This document shows positions 1-5,772 of a DNA stretch of 7,551 nt, piece by piece. This DNA is from Ruminococcaceae bacterium UBA6855. Lineage in GTDB: Bacteria; Bacillota; Clostridia; Oscillospirales; Acutalibacteraceae. The translations under genes were made by a program, and so were the position numbers. Positions within the stretch are counted from its first letter, which is position 1. Every line of letters starts with the position of its first letter. The stretch lies in the NCBI GenBank assembly GCA_002451755.1, contig DKDF01000038.1:1344-8894 (forward strand). Reading direction: 5' to 3'. Below the pieces are notes generated by a model. That model did no database searches, was not told the origin of the DNA, and saw only the letters and a program-made list of their open reading frames with translations.

Positions 1-90
1 AAATGCCGAAACGCGGGAAGTGTGAAAAGTTTGATTATAGTGGGATGCGAAGGTAGTGAGTCAATTATAAACAAATCAAAATTGTTGTAT

Positions 91-321
91 CGGCTGCGCC
101 TATGGCGGACAGCCGTAAGGGCTGTCCCTACGAAGTATGCGGTCTAAAATTTGTGCGGATTTTTGAAAGGCGAACGAAGCTCGCCCCTACGGTCTGCAAA
201 CGAGCTTTTCCGAAGATTTCGTGCCGCTCGCGCGGCATCGGTGCGTCGAGTCGCCGCACCCTACAAATTGCGCGGCAAAAAAATTGTGCGAAGTTCGCGG
301 GCAGATAATATCTGCCCCTAC
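91..321. repeat. Cluster of GC-rich hairpins followed by CTAC
   Basis: Four inverted repeats of different sequence lie in a row, each followed directly, or after one C, by CTAC. They are GGACAGCC/GGCTGTCC (107-114/120-127, CTAC 128-131), GGCGA/TCGCC (169-173/181-185, CTAC 187-190), GGTGCG/CGCACC (240-245/255-260, CTAC 261-264) and GGGCAGATA/TATCTGCCC (299-307/309-317, CTAC 318-321). The CTAC ends are 57-74 bp apart. Two further hairpins lie among them: TGCCGC/GCGGCA (222-227/232-237) and a 10-bp stem at 91-115. Arms differ between copies but stay complementary. On the minus strand each unit reads GTAG followed by a hairpin, like short dispersed repeats I recall from clostridial genomes. The pairing is seen directly; the family assignment is from memory. 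Confidence 0.65.
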
Positions 322-366
322 CACATATATTTGTTACTTTGAGCGGAGCAAAACAAACCCCTCAGT

Positions 367-403
367 CTCGGCTTCGCCGAGCCGGCTCCCCTGCAGGGGA
401 GCC
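367..403. repeat. Tandem hairpin pair with 20-bp perfect palindrome
   Basis: Two hairpins stand almost side by side. CTCGGC/GCCGAG (367-372/376-381) closes on a TTC loop. The perfect 20-bp palindrome GGCTCCCCTGCAGGGGAGCC (384-403) follows after two bases, and then TAAA. No coding function is likely. The combination of a cggcttcgccg hairpin with a CTCCCCTGCAGGGGAG-type palindrome matches, from memory, a highly repeated intergenic element of Oscillospirales genomes. It could act as a REP-like element or as a bidirectional transcript end, but no T-tract follows the palindrome on either strand. Confidence 0.6.
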
Positions 404-452
404 TAAATAGATTCTGCGGCAAATCCCAATTTATCTCTCCGTATCCCAACAT

Positions 453-494
453 CGCAGCAAAACAAAACAGCCGCAGCAAAACAAATCGCTGCGG
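453..494 (-). terminator. Rho-independent terminator of the acn-icd operon
   Basis: Read on the minus strand, 16 nt beyond the icd stop codon, the transcript forms CCGCAGC - 10-nt loop - GCTGCGG (plus-strand positions 488-494 and 471-477). A T-rich tail, CTGTTTTGTTTT, follows (plus-strand 459-470). The position and the stem plus T-rich tract fit an intrinsic terminator. A 14-bp segment, CGCAGCAAAACAAA, occurs twice (453-466 and 472-485), so a second copy of the half-arm lies inside the tail and could pair alternatively with 488-493. Confidence 0.75.
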
Positions 495-510
495 CCGGTT
501 TCATATTTTT

Positions 511-1680
511 TTATTCGCTGATCTTTCTGACTGTCTCCATGACATAGTCGCCGAACTCGCTGCAGGTGCAGCCGTCCTCGCGTCCTGTGATTTTGAGCTT
601 CTTGTCCTCGTACATGCAGATGTCGAGCGCTCTCTCGAGCAGATCGGCTTTCTCCTGCTCGCCGATGTGGGAGAGGAGCATCACGCTCGCTCTGAGCATC
701 GAGCAGGGATCGGCGTACTGCGCTCTGCCCTCGCGAACCATTCTCGGAGCCGAGCCGTGGATAGCCTCGAACATCGCGTAACGCTTGCCGATGTTTGCGC
801 TGCCGGCTGTGCCGACGCCGCCCTGGAACTCGGCAGCCTCGTCGGTGATTATGTCGCCGTAGAGGTTCGGGAGAATGAAAACTTTGAAGTCGCGGCGGCG
901 CTTCTCGTCGATGAGCTTTGCGGTGGTGATGTCGATGTACCACTCGTCGGTCACGATGTCGGGATATTCCTCGCCGACCTTTTTGCAGAGGTTGAGGAAC
1001 TTGCCGTCCGTGGTCTTGATGACATTTGCCTTTGTGATTATCGAAACGCGACCCTTGTTGTTGCGGCGCGCGTAGTCATATGCGAGCCTTGCGATTCTGT
1101 CGCAGCCCTCGGAGGTCGTCACGACGAAGTCGAGCGCAAGGTCGTCGGTAACATTGACGCCCATCGAGCCGACTGCGTATGCGCCCTCGGTGTTCTCGCG
1201 GAAGAAAGTCCAGTCAATGCCCTGCTCGGGAACCTTGACGGGGCGGAGGTTCGCAAACAGATCGAGAGCCTTTCTCATCGCAACATTTGCGCTCTCGATG
1301 TTCGGCCACGGATCGCCCGCCTGCGGGGTAGTGGTCGGGCCCTTGAGGATAACGTGGCAGCTCTTGAGCTCTTCGAGCACGTCGTCGGGAATAGCCTTGT
1401 TTGCCTTGACGCGGTTTTCGATGGTCAGTCCGTCGATGACCTTGAACTCAATCTTGCCCGCTTTTACTTTGTCGTCAAGCAGATATTCGAGAACTCTTGC
1501 GGATTCCTTGGTGATGACCGGACCGATGCCGTCGCCGCCGCAGACGCCGATGATGATCTTGTCGAGCGACTTGAAGTCGATGAAATCGCCCTGAGCCTTT
1601 ATTTTGTCCGAACGGTCGCTCTGAGCGCGGATGAGAGCCTCAAATTTTTCGACGGCGTTCTTGACCTGTGCCTCTGTCAT
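511..1680 (-). CDS. icd: Isocitrate dehydrogenase (isocitrate/isopropylmalate family)
   Basis: This cytoplasmic enzyme oxidises and decarboxylates isocitrate to 2-oxoglutarate with NAD(P)+. The 389 residues cover the full family fold. GVCGGDGIGP (45-54) is the N-terminal signature. ESANVAMRKALDLFANLRP (129-147) carries the substrate-binding Ser130, Asn132, Arg136 and Arg146. FFRENTEGAY (159-168) supplies Arg161 and the catalytic-type Tyr168, and Lys217 lies in ITKANV. The metal-binding acidic stretch NLYGDIITDEAAEFQGGVG (272-290) includes Asp276 and Asp280. The cofactor loop is IHGSAPRM (308-314). About 35 extra N-terminal residues precede the core fold. The ATG at 1678-1680 has the Shine-Dalgarno GAGAGGAAG (plus 1687-1695) upstream, ending at the aconitase stop codon, so the two genes are translated as an operon 15 nt apart. 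Cofactor choice is uncertain: the loop has Arg313 where typical NAD enzymes have Asp and E. coli NADP-Icd has Lys344. An isopropylmalate dehydrogenase is less likely given the SANVAMRK motif and the aconitase neighbour. Confidence 0.93.
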   Translation of the reverse strand: MTEAQVKNAVEKFEALIRAQSDRSDKIKAQGDFIDFKSLDKIIIGVCGGDGIGPVITKESARVLEYLLDDKVKAGKIEFKVIDGLTIENRVKANKAIPDDVLEELKSCHVILKGPTTTPQAGDPWPNIESANVAMRKALDLFANLRPVKVPEQGIDWTFFRENTEGAYAVGSMGVNVTDDLALDFVVTTSEGCDRIARLAYDYARRNNKGRVSIITKANVIKTTDGKFLNLCKKVGEEYPDIVTDEWYIDITTAKLIDEKRRRDFKVFILPNLYGDIITDEAAEFQGGVGTAGSANIGKRYAMFEAIHGSAPRMVREGRAQYADPCSMLRASVMLLSHIGEQEKADLLERALDICMYEDKKLKITGREDGCTCSEFGDYVMETVRKISE

Positions 1681-1695
1681 GTTTATCTTCCTCTC

Positions 1696-3630
1696 TTATT
1701 TGTGTGATTCTCTTGTGTAGTTGAGCAGACCGCCTGCGAGGATTATATCCTTCTGTCTGCCGGAGAAGCTGTAGCAGAGCTTGTAGCTCTCGCCTTTTGT
1801 CTCGTTTTTGAGAACAGCCTCGCCGCCGTTTTCGATAGTCTCTCTGATGCCGTCGAGCGCGAGCTTGTCGCCCTTTTCGATGCGGTCATAGTCGGCGGGA
1901 TCGGCGAAAGTGAACGGCACGATGCCGGCGTTTATGAGGTTCGCCTGATGTATGCGCGCAAAGGACTTTGTGATAACGCTCTTTATGCCGAGATACAGCG
2001 GAACAAGAGCTGCGTGCTCTCTCGAAGAGCCCTGACCGTAGTTGCTGCCGCCGATGATGATTCCCTTGCCTGCCTGCTTGCAGTGCTCGGCAAAGTTCTC
2101 GTCGCACTGCTTGAAGCAGAAGTTCGACAGGAACGGTACGTTCGAGCGGTAGGGAAGAATCTTTGCGCCTGCGGGCATGATGTGGTCGGTCGTGATGTTG
2201 TCGCCGACCTTGAGAACAACTTCTGCCTCGATGCTCTCGGGCAGTGCGTCGCCGTTGGGGACGGGCTTGATGTTCGGACCGTAGACTATCTCAAGGTTCT
2301 TAGCCTCTTCCGGAGAAGCGGGCTTGTCGATAAGATTGTCGTTTATTTCAAAGTGATCGGGCATTGTGATGTGCGGCGCCTCGCCGAGGGTTCTCGGGTC
2401 GGTAAGCACGCCTGTGAGAGCGGAAGCCGCGGCGACCTCGGGGCTGACGAGATAAACGCCTGCGTCGGCAGTGCCGGAGCGTCCCTCAAAGTTGCGGTTG
2501 AAGGTACGCAGGGAGACAGCGCCCGAGTTCGGGGACTGACCCATGCCGATGCACGGACCGCACGCGCACTCAAGCAGTCTTGCGCCCGCGCCGAGGATAT
2601 CGGAGAGTGCGCCGTCCTCGGAGAGCATTCTGAGAACCTGCATCGAGCCGGGGGAGATTGTGAGGCTGACGCTCGGAGCGACGCGCTTGCCCTTGAGGAT
2701 AGCCGCCACCTTGAGCATATCGTAGAGCGAGGAGTTCGTGCAGGAGCCGATGCAGACCTGGTCGATCTTTATCTCGCCGATTTCGGAAACTTTCTTTACA
2801 TTGTCGGGCATATGGGGCATTGCCGCAAGGGGTTCAAGGGTGCTGAGGTCTATGTCGATAACCTCGTCATAGACTGCGTCGTCGTCCGCCTTGACTTCGA
2901 CCCAATCCTGCTCTCTGCCCTGAGCGGCGAGGAAAGCCTTCGTCACTTCGTCGGAGGGGAAAACAGAGGTCGTTGCGCCGAGCTCCGTGCCCATGTTTGT
3001 TATCGTTGCGCGCTCGGGGACGGAAAGAGTCTTGACTCCGTCTCCGCCGTATTCGATTATCTTGCCCACGCCGCCCTTGACGGACATGATGCGCAGAACT
3101 TCGAGGATTATATCCTTCGCGCTCACCCACGGCGAAAGCGCGCCGTGAAGGTTTATGCGCGTCATCTTGGGCATAGTTATGTAGTATGCGCCGCCGCCCA
3201 TCGCAACAGCGACGTCGAGTCCGCCTGCGCCGAACGAGAGCATACCGATGCCGCCGCCGGTCGGGGTGTGGCTGTCCGAGCCGATGAGCGTCTTGCCGGG
3301 AATGCCGAAGCGCTCAAGATGCACCTGATGGCAGATGCCGTTGCCGGGGCGTGAAAAAAGCAGTCCTCTCTTTTTCGCGGCGCTTCTGATGAATCTGTGG
3401 TCGTCCGCGTTTTCAAAGCCGGTCTGCAAAGTGTTGTGGTCAATGTATGCGACCGAAAGCTCGGTCTTTACTCTCTCGACTCCCATAGCCTCGAATTCAA
3501 GGTATGCCATGGTGCCTGTGGCGTCCTGAGTGAGAGTCTGATCGATCCTCAGACCGATCTCGCTGCCGACGGTCATGTCGCCGCTGAGCAGGTGGCTTTT
3601 TATAAGCTTTTGTGCAATAGTGCTGCCCAC
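1696..3630 (-). CDS. acn: Aconitate hydratase (aconitase)
   Basis: Aconitase converts citrate to isocitrate through cis-aconitate using a [4Fe-4S] cluster in the cytoplasm. The 644-residue protein is a complete short, mitochondrial-like bacterial form, well below the roughly 900 residues of AcnA/IRP types. Cluster ligands are visible as Cys297 (IGSCTNS) and Cys357/Cys360 (CACGPCIGMG). Active-site elements include Asp64-His65 (YIDHNT), Asp119-Ser120-His121 (GSDSHTPTGGG) and the swivel-domain motif GSNYGQGSSREHAAL (528-542), where Ser535, Ser536 and Arg537 match the catalytic Ser642/643/Arg644 region of pig aconitase. The other family members with this cluster, isopropylmalate isomerase (split subunits) and homoaconitase, are less likely given the isocitrate dehydrogenase 15 nt downstream. 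Translation starts at a GTG (3628-3630) fixed by a strong upstream Shine-Dalgarno. Transcription should start near 3660. All active-site residues I looked for are present. Confidence 0.95.
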   Translation of the reverse strand: MGSTIAQKLIKSHLLSGDMTVGSEIGLRIDQTLTQDATGTMAYLEFEAMGVERVKTELSVAYIDHNTLQTGFENADDHRFIRSAAKKRGLLFSRPGNGICHQVHLERFGIPGKTLIGSDSHTPTGGGIGMLSFGAGGLDVAVAMGGGAYYITMPKMTRINLHGALSPWVSAKDIILEVLRIMSVKGGVGKIIEYGGDGVKTLSVPERATITNMGTELGATTSVFPSDEVTKAFLAAQGREQDWVEVKADDDAVYDEVIDIDLSTLEPLAAMPHMPDNVKKVSEIGEIKIDQVCIGSCTNSSLYDMLKVAAILKGKRVAPSVSLTISPGSMQVLRMLSEDGALSDILGAGARLLECACGPCIGMGQSPNSGAVSLRTFNRNFEGRSGTADAGVYLVSPEVAAASALTGVLTDPRTLGEAPHITMPDHFEINDNLIDKPASPEEAKNLEIVYGPNIKPVPNGDALPESIEAEVVLKVGDNITTDHIMPAGAKILPYRSNVPFLSNFCFKQCDENFAEHCKQAGKGIIIGGSNYGQGSSREHAALVPLYLGIKSVITKSFARIHQANLINAGIVPFTFADPADYDRIEKGDKLALDGIRETIENGGEAVLKNETKGESYKLCYSFSGRQKDIILAGGLLNYTRESHK

Positions 3631-3636
3631 TTGTAT

Positions 3637-3642
3637 CCCTCC
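3637..3642 (-). promoter_or_regulatory. Ribosome binding site fixing the acn GTG start
   Basis: The minus strand reads GGAGGG, six nucleotides before the GTG at 3628-3630. No ATG in this frame is better placed, and the resulting N-terminus MGSTIAQKLIKSHL is typical of clostridial aconitases as I recall them. Confidence 0.85.
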
Positions 3643-3666
3643 GTATAAAAATAAAATTACCTTTAA

Positions 3667-3695
3667 ATTTTATTGCAATCCGCGGATTTTGTCAA
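3667..3695 (-). promoter_or_regulatory. Sigma-A type promoter of the acn-icd operon
   Basis: The minus strand shows a perfect -35 box TTGACA (plus 3690-3695), a 17-bp spacer and a -10 box TAAAAT (plus 3667-3672). Initiation would be near 3660, giving a leader of about 30 nt that carries the acn ribosome binding site. The leader is too short for a riboswitch, so control should act on initiation. A perfect palindrome lies in the spacer. Confidence 0.85.
3677..3688. promoter_or_regulatory. Palindrome in acn promoter spacer, possible operator
   Basis: AATCCGCGGATT is a perfect 12-bp palindrome lying wholly between the -35 and -10 boxes of the acn promoter, centred near -22. A protein bound here would block RNA polymerase. 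The palindrome is seen directly; the operator role is inferred and the regulator is unknown. Confidence 0.4.
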
Positions 3696-3709
3696 GGTGC
3701 GCCGCGCCA

Positions 3710-3729
3710 AATATATACCTGTATATATT
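3710..3729. promoter_or_regulatory. AT-rich 20-bp dyad upstream of acn promoter
   Basis: AATATATACCTGTATATATT has two perfect 9-bp arms around a CT centre. It is centred about 59 bp upstream of the predicted acn start and about 85 bp upstream of the predicted tepA start. This is a plausible site for a dimeric regulator, more likely acting on acn than on tepA. No regulator gene is in the window, and I cannot match the site to a known box with confidence. Confidence 0.45.
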
Positions 3730-3768
3730 ACATTTTATAGGTGAAATTGATATATGACGAATTTTCTG

Positions 3769-3797
3769 TTGCCCGAAAGCTTTCTGCGTGGTATAAT
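3769..3797 (+). promoter_or_regulatory. Extended -10 promoter of the tepA-ylzJ-uppP-ftsK operon
   Basis: TTGCCC (3769-3774), a 17-bp spacer and a perfect TATAAT (3792-3797) form a sigma-A promoter, strengthened by the extended -10 TGG at 3789-3791. Transcription would start near 3804, leaving a leader of about 78 nt before the TepA start. No later promoter or terminator is evident before ftsK. Confidence 0.82.
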
Positions 3798-3868
3798 TAA
3801 ATGTAATCTGCCGCAGTGCGCTGTGATACGGCTGAATTATCGAAGGTTATTCGGGCATACTGTTTGTC

Positions 3869-3873
3869 GGGAG
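3869..3873 (+). promoter_or_regulatory. Ribosome binding site deciding the tepA start
   Basis: GGGAG ends eight nucleotides before the ATG at 3882. The in-frame ATG at 3816 has no Shine-Dalgarno and would sit only about 12 nt from the predicted transcription start, so the downstream ATG is preferred. Confidence 0.7.
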
Positions 3874-3881
3874 TGAATTCG

Positions 3882-4655
3882 ATGAACAGAAAAAAGCACG
3901 AAGAACAAAGAGACAGCATACTGGAGCCTGTCGCGCCGACCCCGAGCGTCAGCGAGGAGGACGGAGATTCATCCGACAGCACGGACAGGGAGCTTCGCCA
4001 GATAGTCGAAACAGGCTCGATAACCGTTGACAAGCGCGGGCATTATATCCACTGTCTGACGGTTATCGGTCAGATAGAGGGTCACTATGTCCTGCCGGCG
4101 CAGAACAAAACTACAAAATACGAGCATGTCATTCCGCAGCTCGTTGCGATAGAAGAGAGCCGCGATATCGAAGGCTTGCTCATAATCCTCAACACCGTCG
4201 GCGGCGATATCGAGGCGGGACTCGCGATAGCGGAGCTTATAGCCGGAATGAAAACGCCGACCGTGTCTCTCGTTCTCGGCGGCGGACATTCGATAGGCGT
4301 GCCGCTTGCGGCTTCGAGCGCGTATTCGTTTATCGCGCCGAGCGCCACCATGACCGTCCACCCGGTCAGAATGACGGGACTTGTCCTGGGCGTGCCGCAG
4401 ACTATGTCATATTTTGAGCAGATGCAGGAGCGTATAGTGAGATTTGTCGCCGATAATTCGCGCATCTCCGCCGACCGCTTCCGCTCGCTTATGCTCGCAA
4501 CGGGTCAGCTCGTCATGGATGTCGGTACCGTGCTCGACGGCGAGGCGGCGGTCAAAGAGGGGCTTATAGATTCCCTCGGCTCTCTCTCCGATGCCCTCGA
4601 TAAGCTCTGCGATATGATCGAGGAGCGGAGCGAAAAGAAAGGGGAGAACGGGTGA
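3882..4655 (+). CDS. tepA: TepA, ClpP-like serine protease
   Basis: TepA (YmfB) is a ClpP-superfamily protein. In Bacillus subtilis it was first described as enhancing protein translocation and later linked to breakdown of small acid-soluble spore proteins. The 257 residues are close to the Bacillus length (about 245). Residues 1-40 form a polar, probably disordered tail, and the ClpP fold follows. LLIILNTVGGDIEAGLAIAELI (99-120) is the oxyanion/strand region. GGHSIG (134-139) carries the nucleophile Ser137, and TMTVHPVR (156-163) the catalytic His160. MDVGTVLDGEAAVKEGLID (212-230) offers Asp213 as the acid, with a small insertion relative to ClpP. No signal peptide or membrane segment is seen, so the protein is cytoplasmic. 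It is first in an operon with ylzJ and spoIIIE, as in Bacillus. The longer form from 3816 would add 22 residues and is disfavoured by promoter and ribosome-site positions. True ClpP is unlikely because the GHSIG and HPVR contexts are TepA-like. Confidence 0.9.
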   Translation: MNRKKHEEQRDSILEPVAPTPSVSEEDGDSSDSTDRELRQIVETGSITVDKRGHYIHCLTVIGQIEGHYVLPAQNKTTKYEHVIPQLVAIEESRDIEGLLIILNTVGGDIEAGLAIAELIAGMKTPTVSLVLGGGHSIGVPLAASSAYSFIAPSATMTVHPVRMTGLVLGVPQTMSYFEQMQERIVRFVADNSRISADRFRSLMLATGQLVMDVGTVLDGEAAVKEGLIDSLGSLSDALDKLCDMIEERSEKKGENG

Positions 4656-4867
4656 TGCTCTACACAGTTGTTTCTCCCGCCGAGATTTTTATGCAGCCGC
4701 CCGCGGATATCTGTGAGCATCAGACTCCGTTCGGCTGCGTGATGTGTTCAAGGACAGAAAAAGGTGAGGTTGTTGAAAGACTTGTGACGACCGATCCGTT
4801 TGAATATCTGAAACCGTGTTATTCACCCGGCGCTTTATATTCCGCCGGAAAAATGGAAAAGGGGTAA
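4655..4867 (+). CDS. ylzJ: YlzJ-like small protein of unknown function
   Basis: This is a 70-residue protein starting MLYTVVSPAEI and containing TTDPFEYLKPCYSPG (45-59). Both match, from memory, the YlzJ-like family of Firmicutes, which sits between tepA and spoIIIE. Function is unknown. It has no membrane segment or signal peptide, and Cys20, Cys28, Cys31 and Cys55 are present without a clear metal site. Translation is coupled to tepA: the ATG shares its A with the tepA TGA. A GTG three bases earlier (4652) would give a 4-nt GTGA overlap and an N-terminus (MMLYT) closer to Bacillus MILYT. The Shine-Dalgarno AAGGGGAG (4639-4646) serves either start (8 or 5 nt away), so the start is ambiguous by one codon. 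The name rests on motif memory plus gene order. Confidence 0.85.
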   Translation: MLYTVVSPAEIFMQPPADICEHQTPFGCVMCSRTEKGEVVERLVTTDPFEYLKPCYSPGALYSAGKMEKG

Positions 4868-4873
4868 TATATC

Positions 4874-5743
4874 ATGGAAATACTCAAGGCAATACTGCTC
4901 GGCTTTCTGCAGGGCGTGACCGAATTCCTGCCCATCTCATCGAGCGGGCATCTCTCGGTCTTTCAGCACTTCTTCGGCAATGTCGGCGGCACAAGCTCGC
5001 TGCTGTTCACGGTGCTGTTACATATGGGCACTCTGATAGCCGTGTTCGTCGTTTATTACAAGACCATATGGGGTCTCATCGTTGAATTTTTCAAGACTAT
5101 AAAAGATATATTCACGGGCAAGTTCAAGTGGAGTGAGATGAACGAGAACAGGCGCATGCTTTTCATGTTCGTTATCTCCTGCGTGCCTCTGCTGTTCCTG
5201 CTCATTCCCGTCGGCGGCGACAGACGCATTATGGATGTTCTCGGCGGTCTTGCCGATGACAATGATATATTGGTCGAGGGCGTCTGCTTCCTCGTCACCG
5301 CAGCGCTCCTGCTCGTCGGCTCCTGGCGCGCAAAGAAAGTCAAAGCTCGTCCCCAGATAGGCACGAAATCCGCGCTTGCCGTCGGCGTGGCTCAGGCTTT
5401 TGCCGCCGGATTCCCCGGCATCTCGCGCTCCGGCTCTACCATCTCGACCGGTATGCTTTGCGGCGTTTCAAAAGAGTATATGGTTCGCTATTCGTTCATC
5501 CTCGGCATCCCGGCTATCCTTGCCGCCAATGTCATGGAGATAAAGGACGCCGTAGCCCTCGGCGAGCAGATAGATATCCTGCCCGTTATTATAGGCGTTG
5601 TCACCGCCGCCGTCGTCGGCTTTGCCGCGATAAAGGCTCTCGAGTGGCTCGTCAAAATCGATAAGTTCAAAATTTTCGGTTACTACTGCCTTGTCCTCGG
5701 CGTTGTCGTTATCATCGCCGGTATAGTTGAAAAGGTCAGATAA
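4874..5743 (+). CDS. uppP: Undecaprenyl-diphosphatase UppP (BacA family)
   Basis: UppP removes a phosphate from undecaprenyl pyrophosphate, regenerating the lipid carrier for peptidoglycan and other wall polymers. Its activity also gives bacitracin tolerance. The 289 residues make a complete multi-pass membrane protein. The first family motif is QGVTEFLPISSSGH (13-26): Gln13 takes the place of the first Glu of E. coli (Glu17), while Glu17 here matches Glu21 and His26 matches His30. The second motif, PGISRSGSTI (181-190), supplies Arg185. About eight hydrophobic segments are visible, including 41-61, 95-113, 133-150, 204-221, 236-256 and 267-285. The ATG is preceded by AAAAGGGG (4857-4864), which overlaps the ylzJ stop, so the gene is in the operon and only 6 nt from ylzJ. 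In Bacillus, ylzJ is followed directly by spoIIIE, so this gene is an insertion relative to that order. Confidence 0.95.
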   Translation: MEILKAILLGFLQGVTEFLPISSSGHLSVFQHFFGNVGGTSSLLFTVLLHMGTLIAVFVVYYKTIWGLIVEFFKTIKDIFTGKFKWSEMNENRRMLFMFVISCVPLLFLLIPVGGDRRIMDVLGGLADDNDILVEGVCFLVTAALLLVGSWRAKKVKARPQIGTKSALAVGVAQAFAAGFPGISRSGSTISTGMLCGVSKEYMVRYSFILGIPAILAANVMEIKDAVALGEQIDILPVIIGVVTAAVVGFAAIKALEWLVKIDKFKIFGYYCLVLGVVVIIAGIVEKVR

Positions 5744-5759
5744 GTTCGTTCAAATTTCT

Positions 5760-5767
5760 AAGGAGGG
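5760..5767 (+). promoter_or_regulatory. Strong ribosome binding site of ftsK/spoIIIE
   Basis: AAGGAGGG is an almost ideal Shine-Dalgarno, five nucleotides before the ATG at 5773. It fixes the start of the translocase reading frame, which never reaches a stop inside the window. Confidence 0.9.
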
Positions 5768-5772
5768 CCTTA

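Larger units (their letters stand above)
1..510. other. Gene-free intergenic region with hairpin repeats
   Basis: I see no convincing coding region here. The few open frames (up to 68 codons) run straight through inverted repeats, lack Shine-Dalgarno sequences and give low-complexity Arg/Ala/Cys-rich peptides. Positions 1-90 show nothing recognisable. A frame from position 2 reads NAETREV and stops at 23-25, so it could be the tail of a gene entering from the left, but that is too short to call. The remainder holds hairpin repeats (91-321 and 367-403) and the terminator of the leftward acn-icd operon (453-494). Confidence 0.7.

Noticed and set aside
107..321. CRISPR array
   Set aside because: The units differ in sequence apart from CTAC, spacing is irregular (57-74 bp) and there is no common direct repeat.
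102..406. Three overlapping small plus-strand frames (61-68 codons)
   Set aside because: They run through the hairpin repeats, lack ribosome sites and give Arg/Ala/Cys-rich peptides with no recognisable family.
667..1707. 346-codon plus-strand frame opposite icd
   Set aside because: It is antisense to a clear isocitrate dehydrogenase. Long antisense frames are expected in GC-rich coding DNA, and the peptide has no family-like motif.
1948..3354. 468-codon plus-strand frame opposite acn
   Set aside because: It is antisense to aconitase, whose catalytic and cluster residues are intact. No ribosome site precedes it and the composition is that of a shadow frame.
3631..3660. Riboswitch in the acn leader
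   Set aside because: The predicted leader is only about 30 nt and is mostly ribosome binding site, too short for an aptamer.
3816..3881. Upstream ATG extending TepA by 22 residues
   Set aside because: It is about 12 nt from the predicted transcription start and has no Shine-Dalgarno. The ATG at 3882 has one, and gives the length closest to known TepA.
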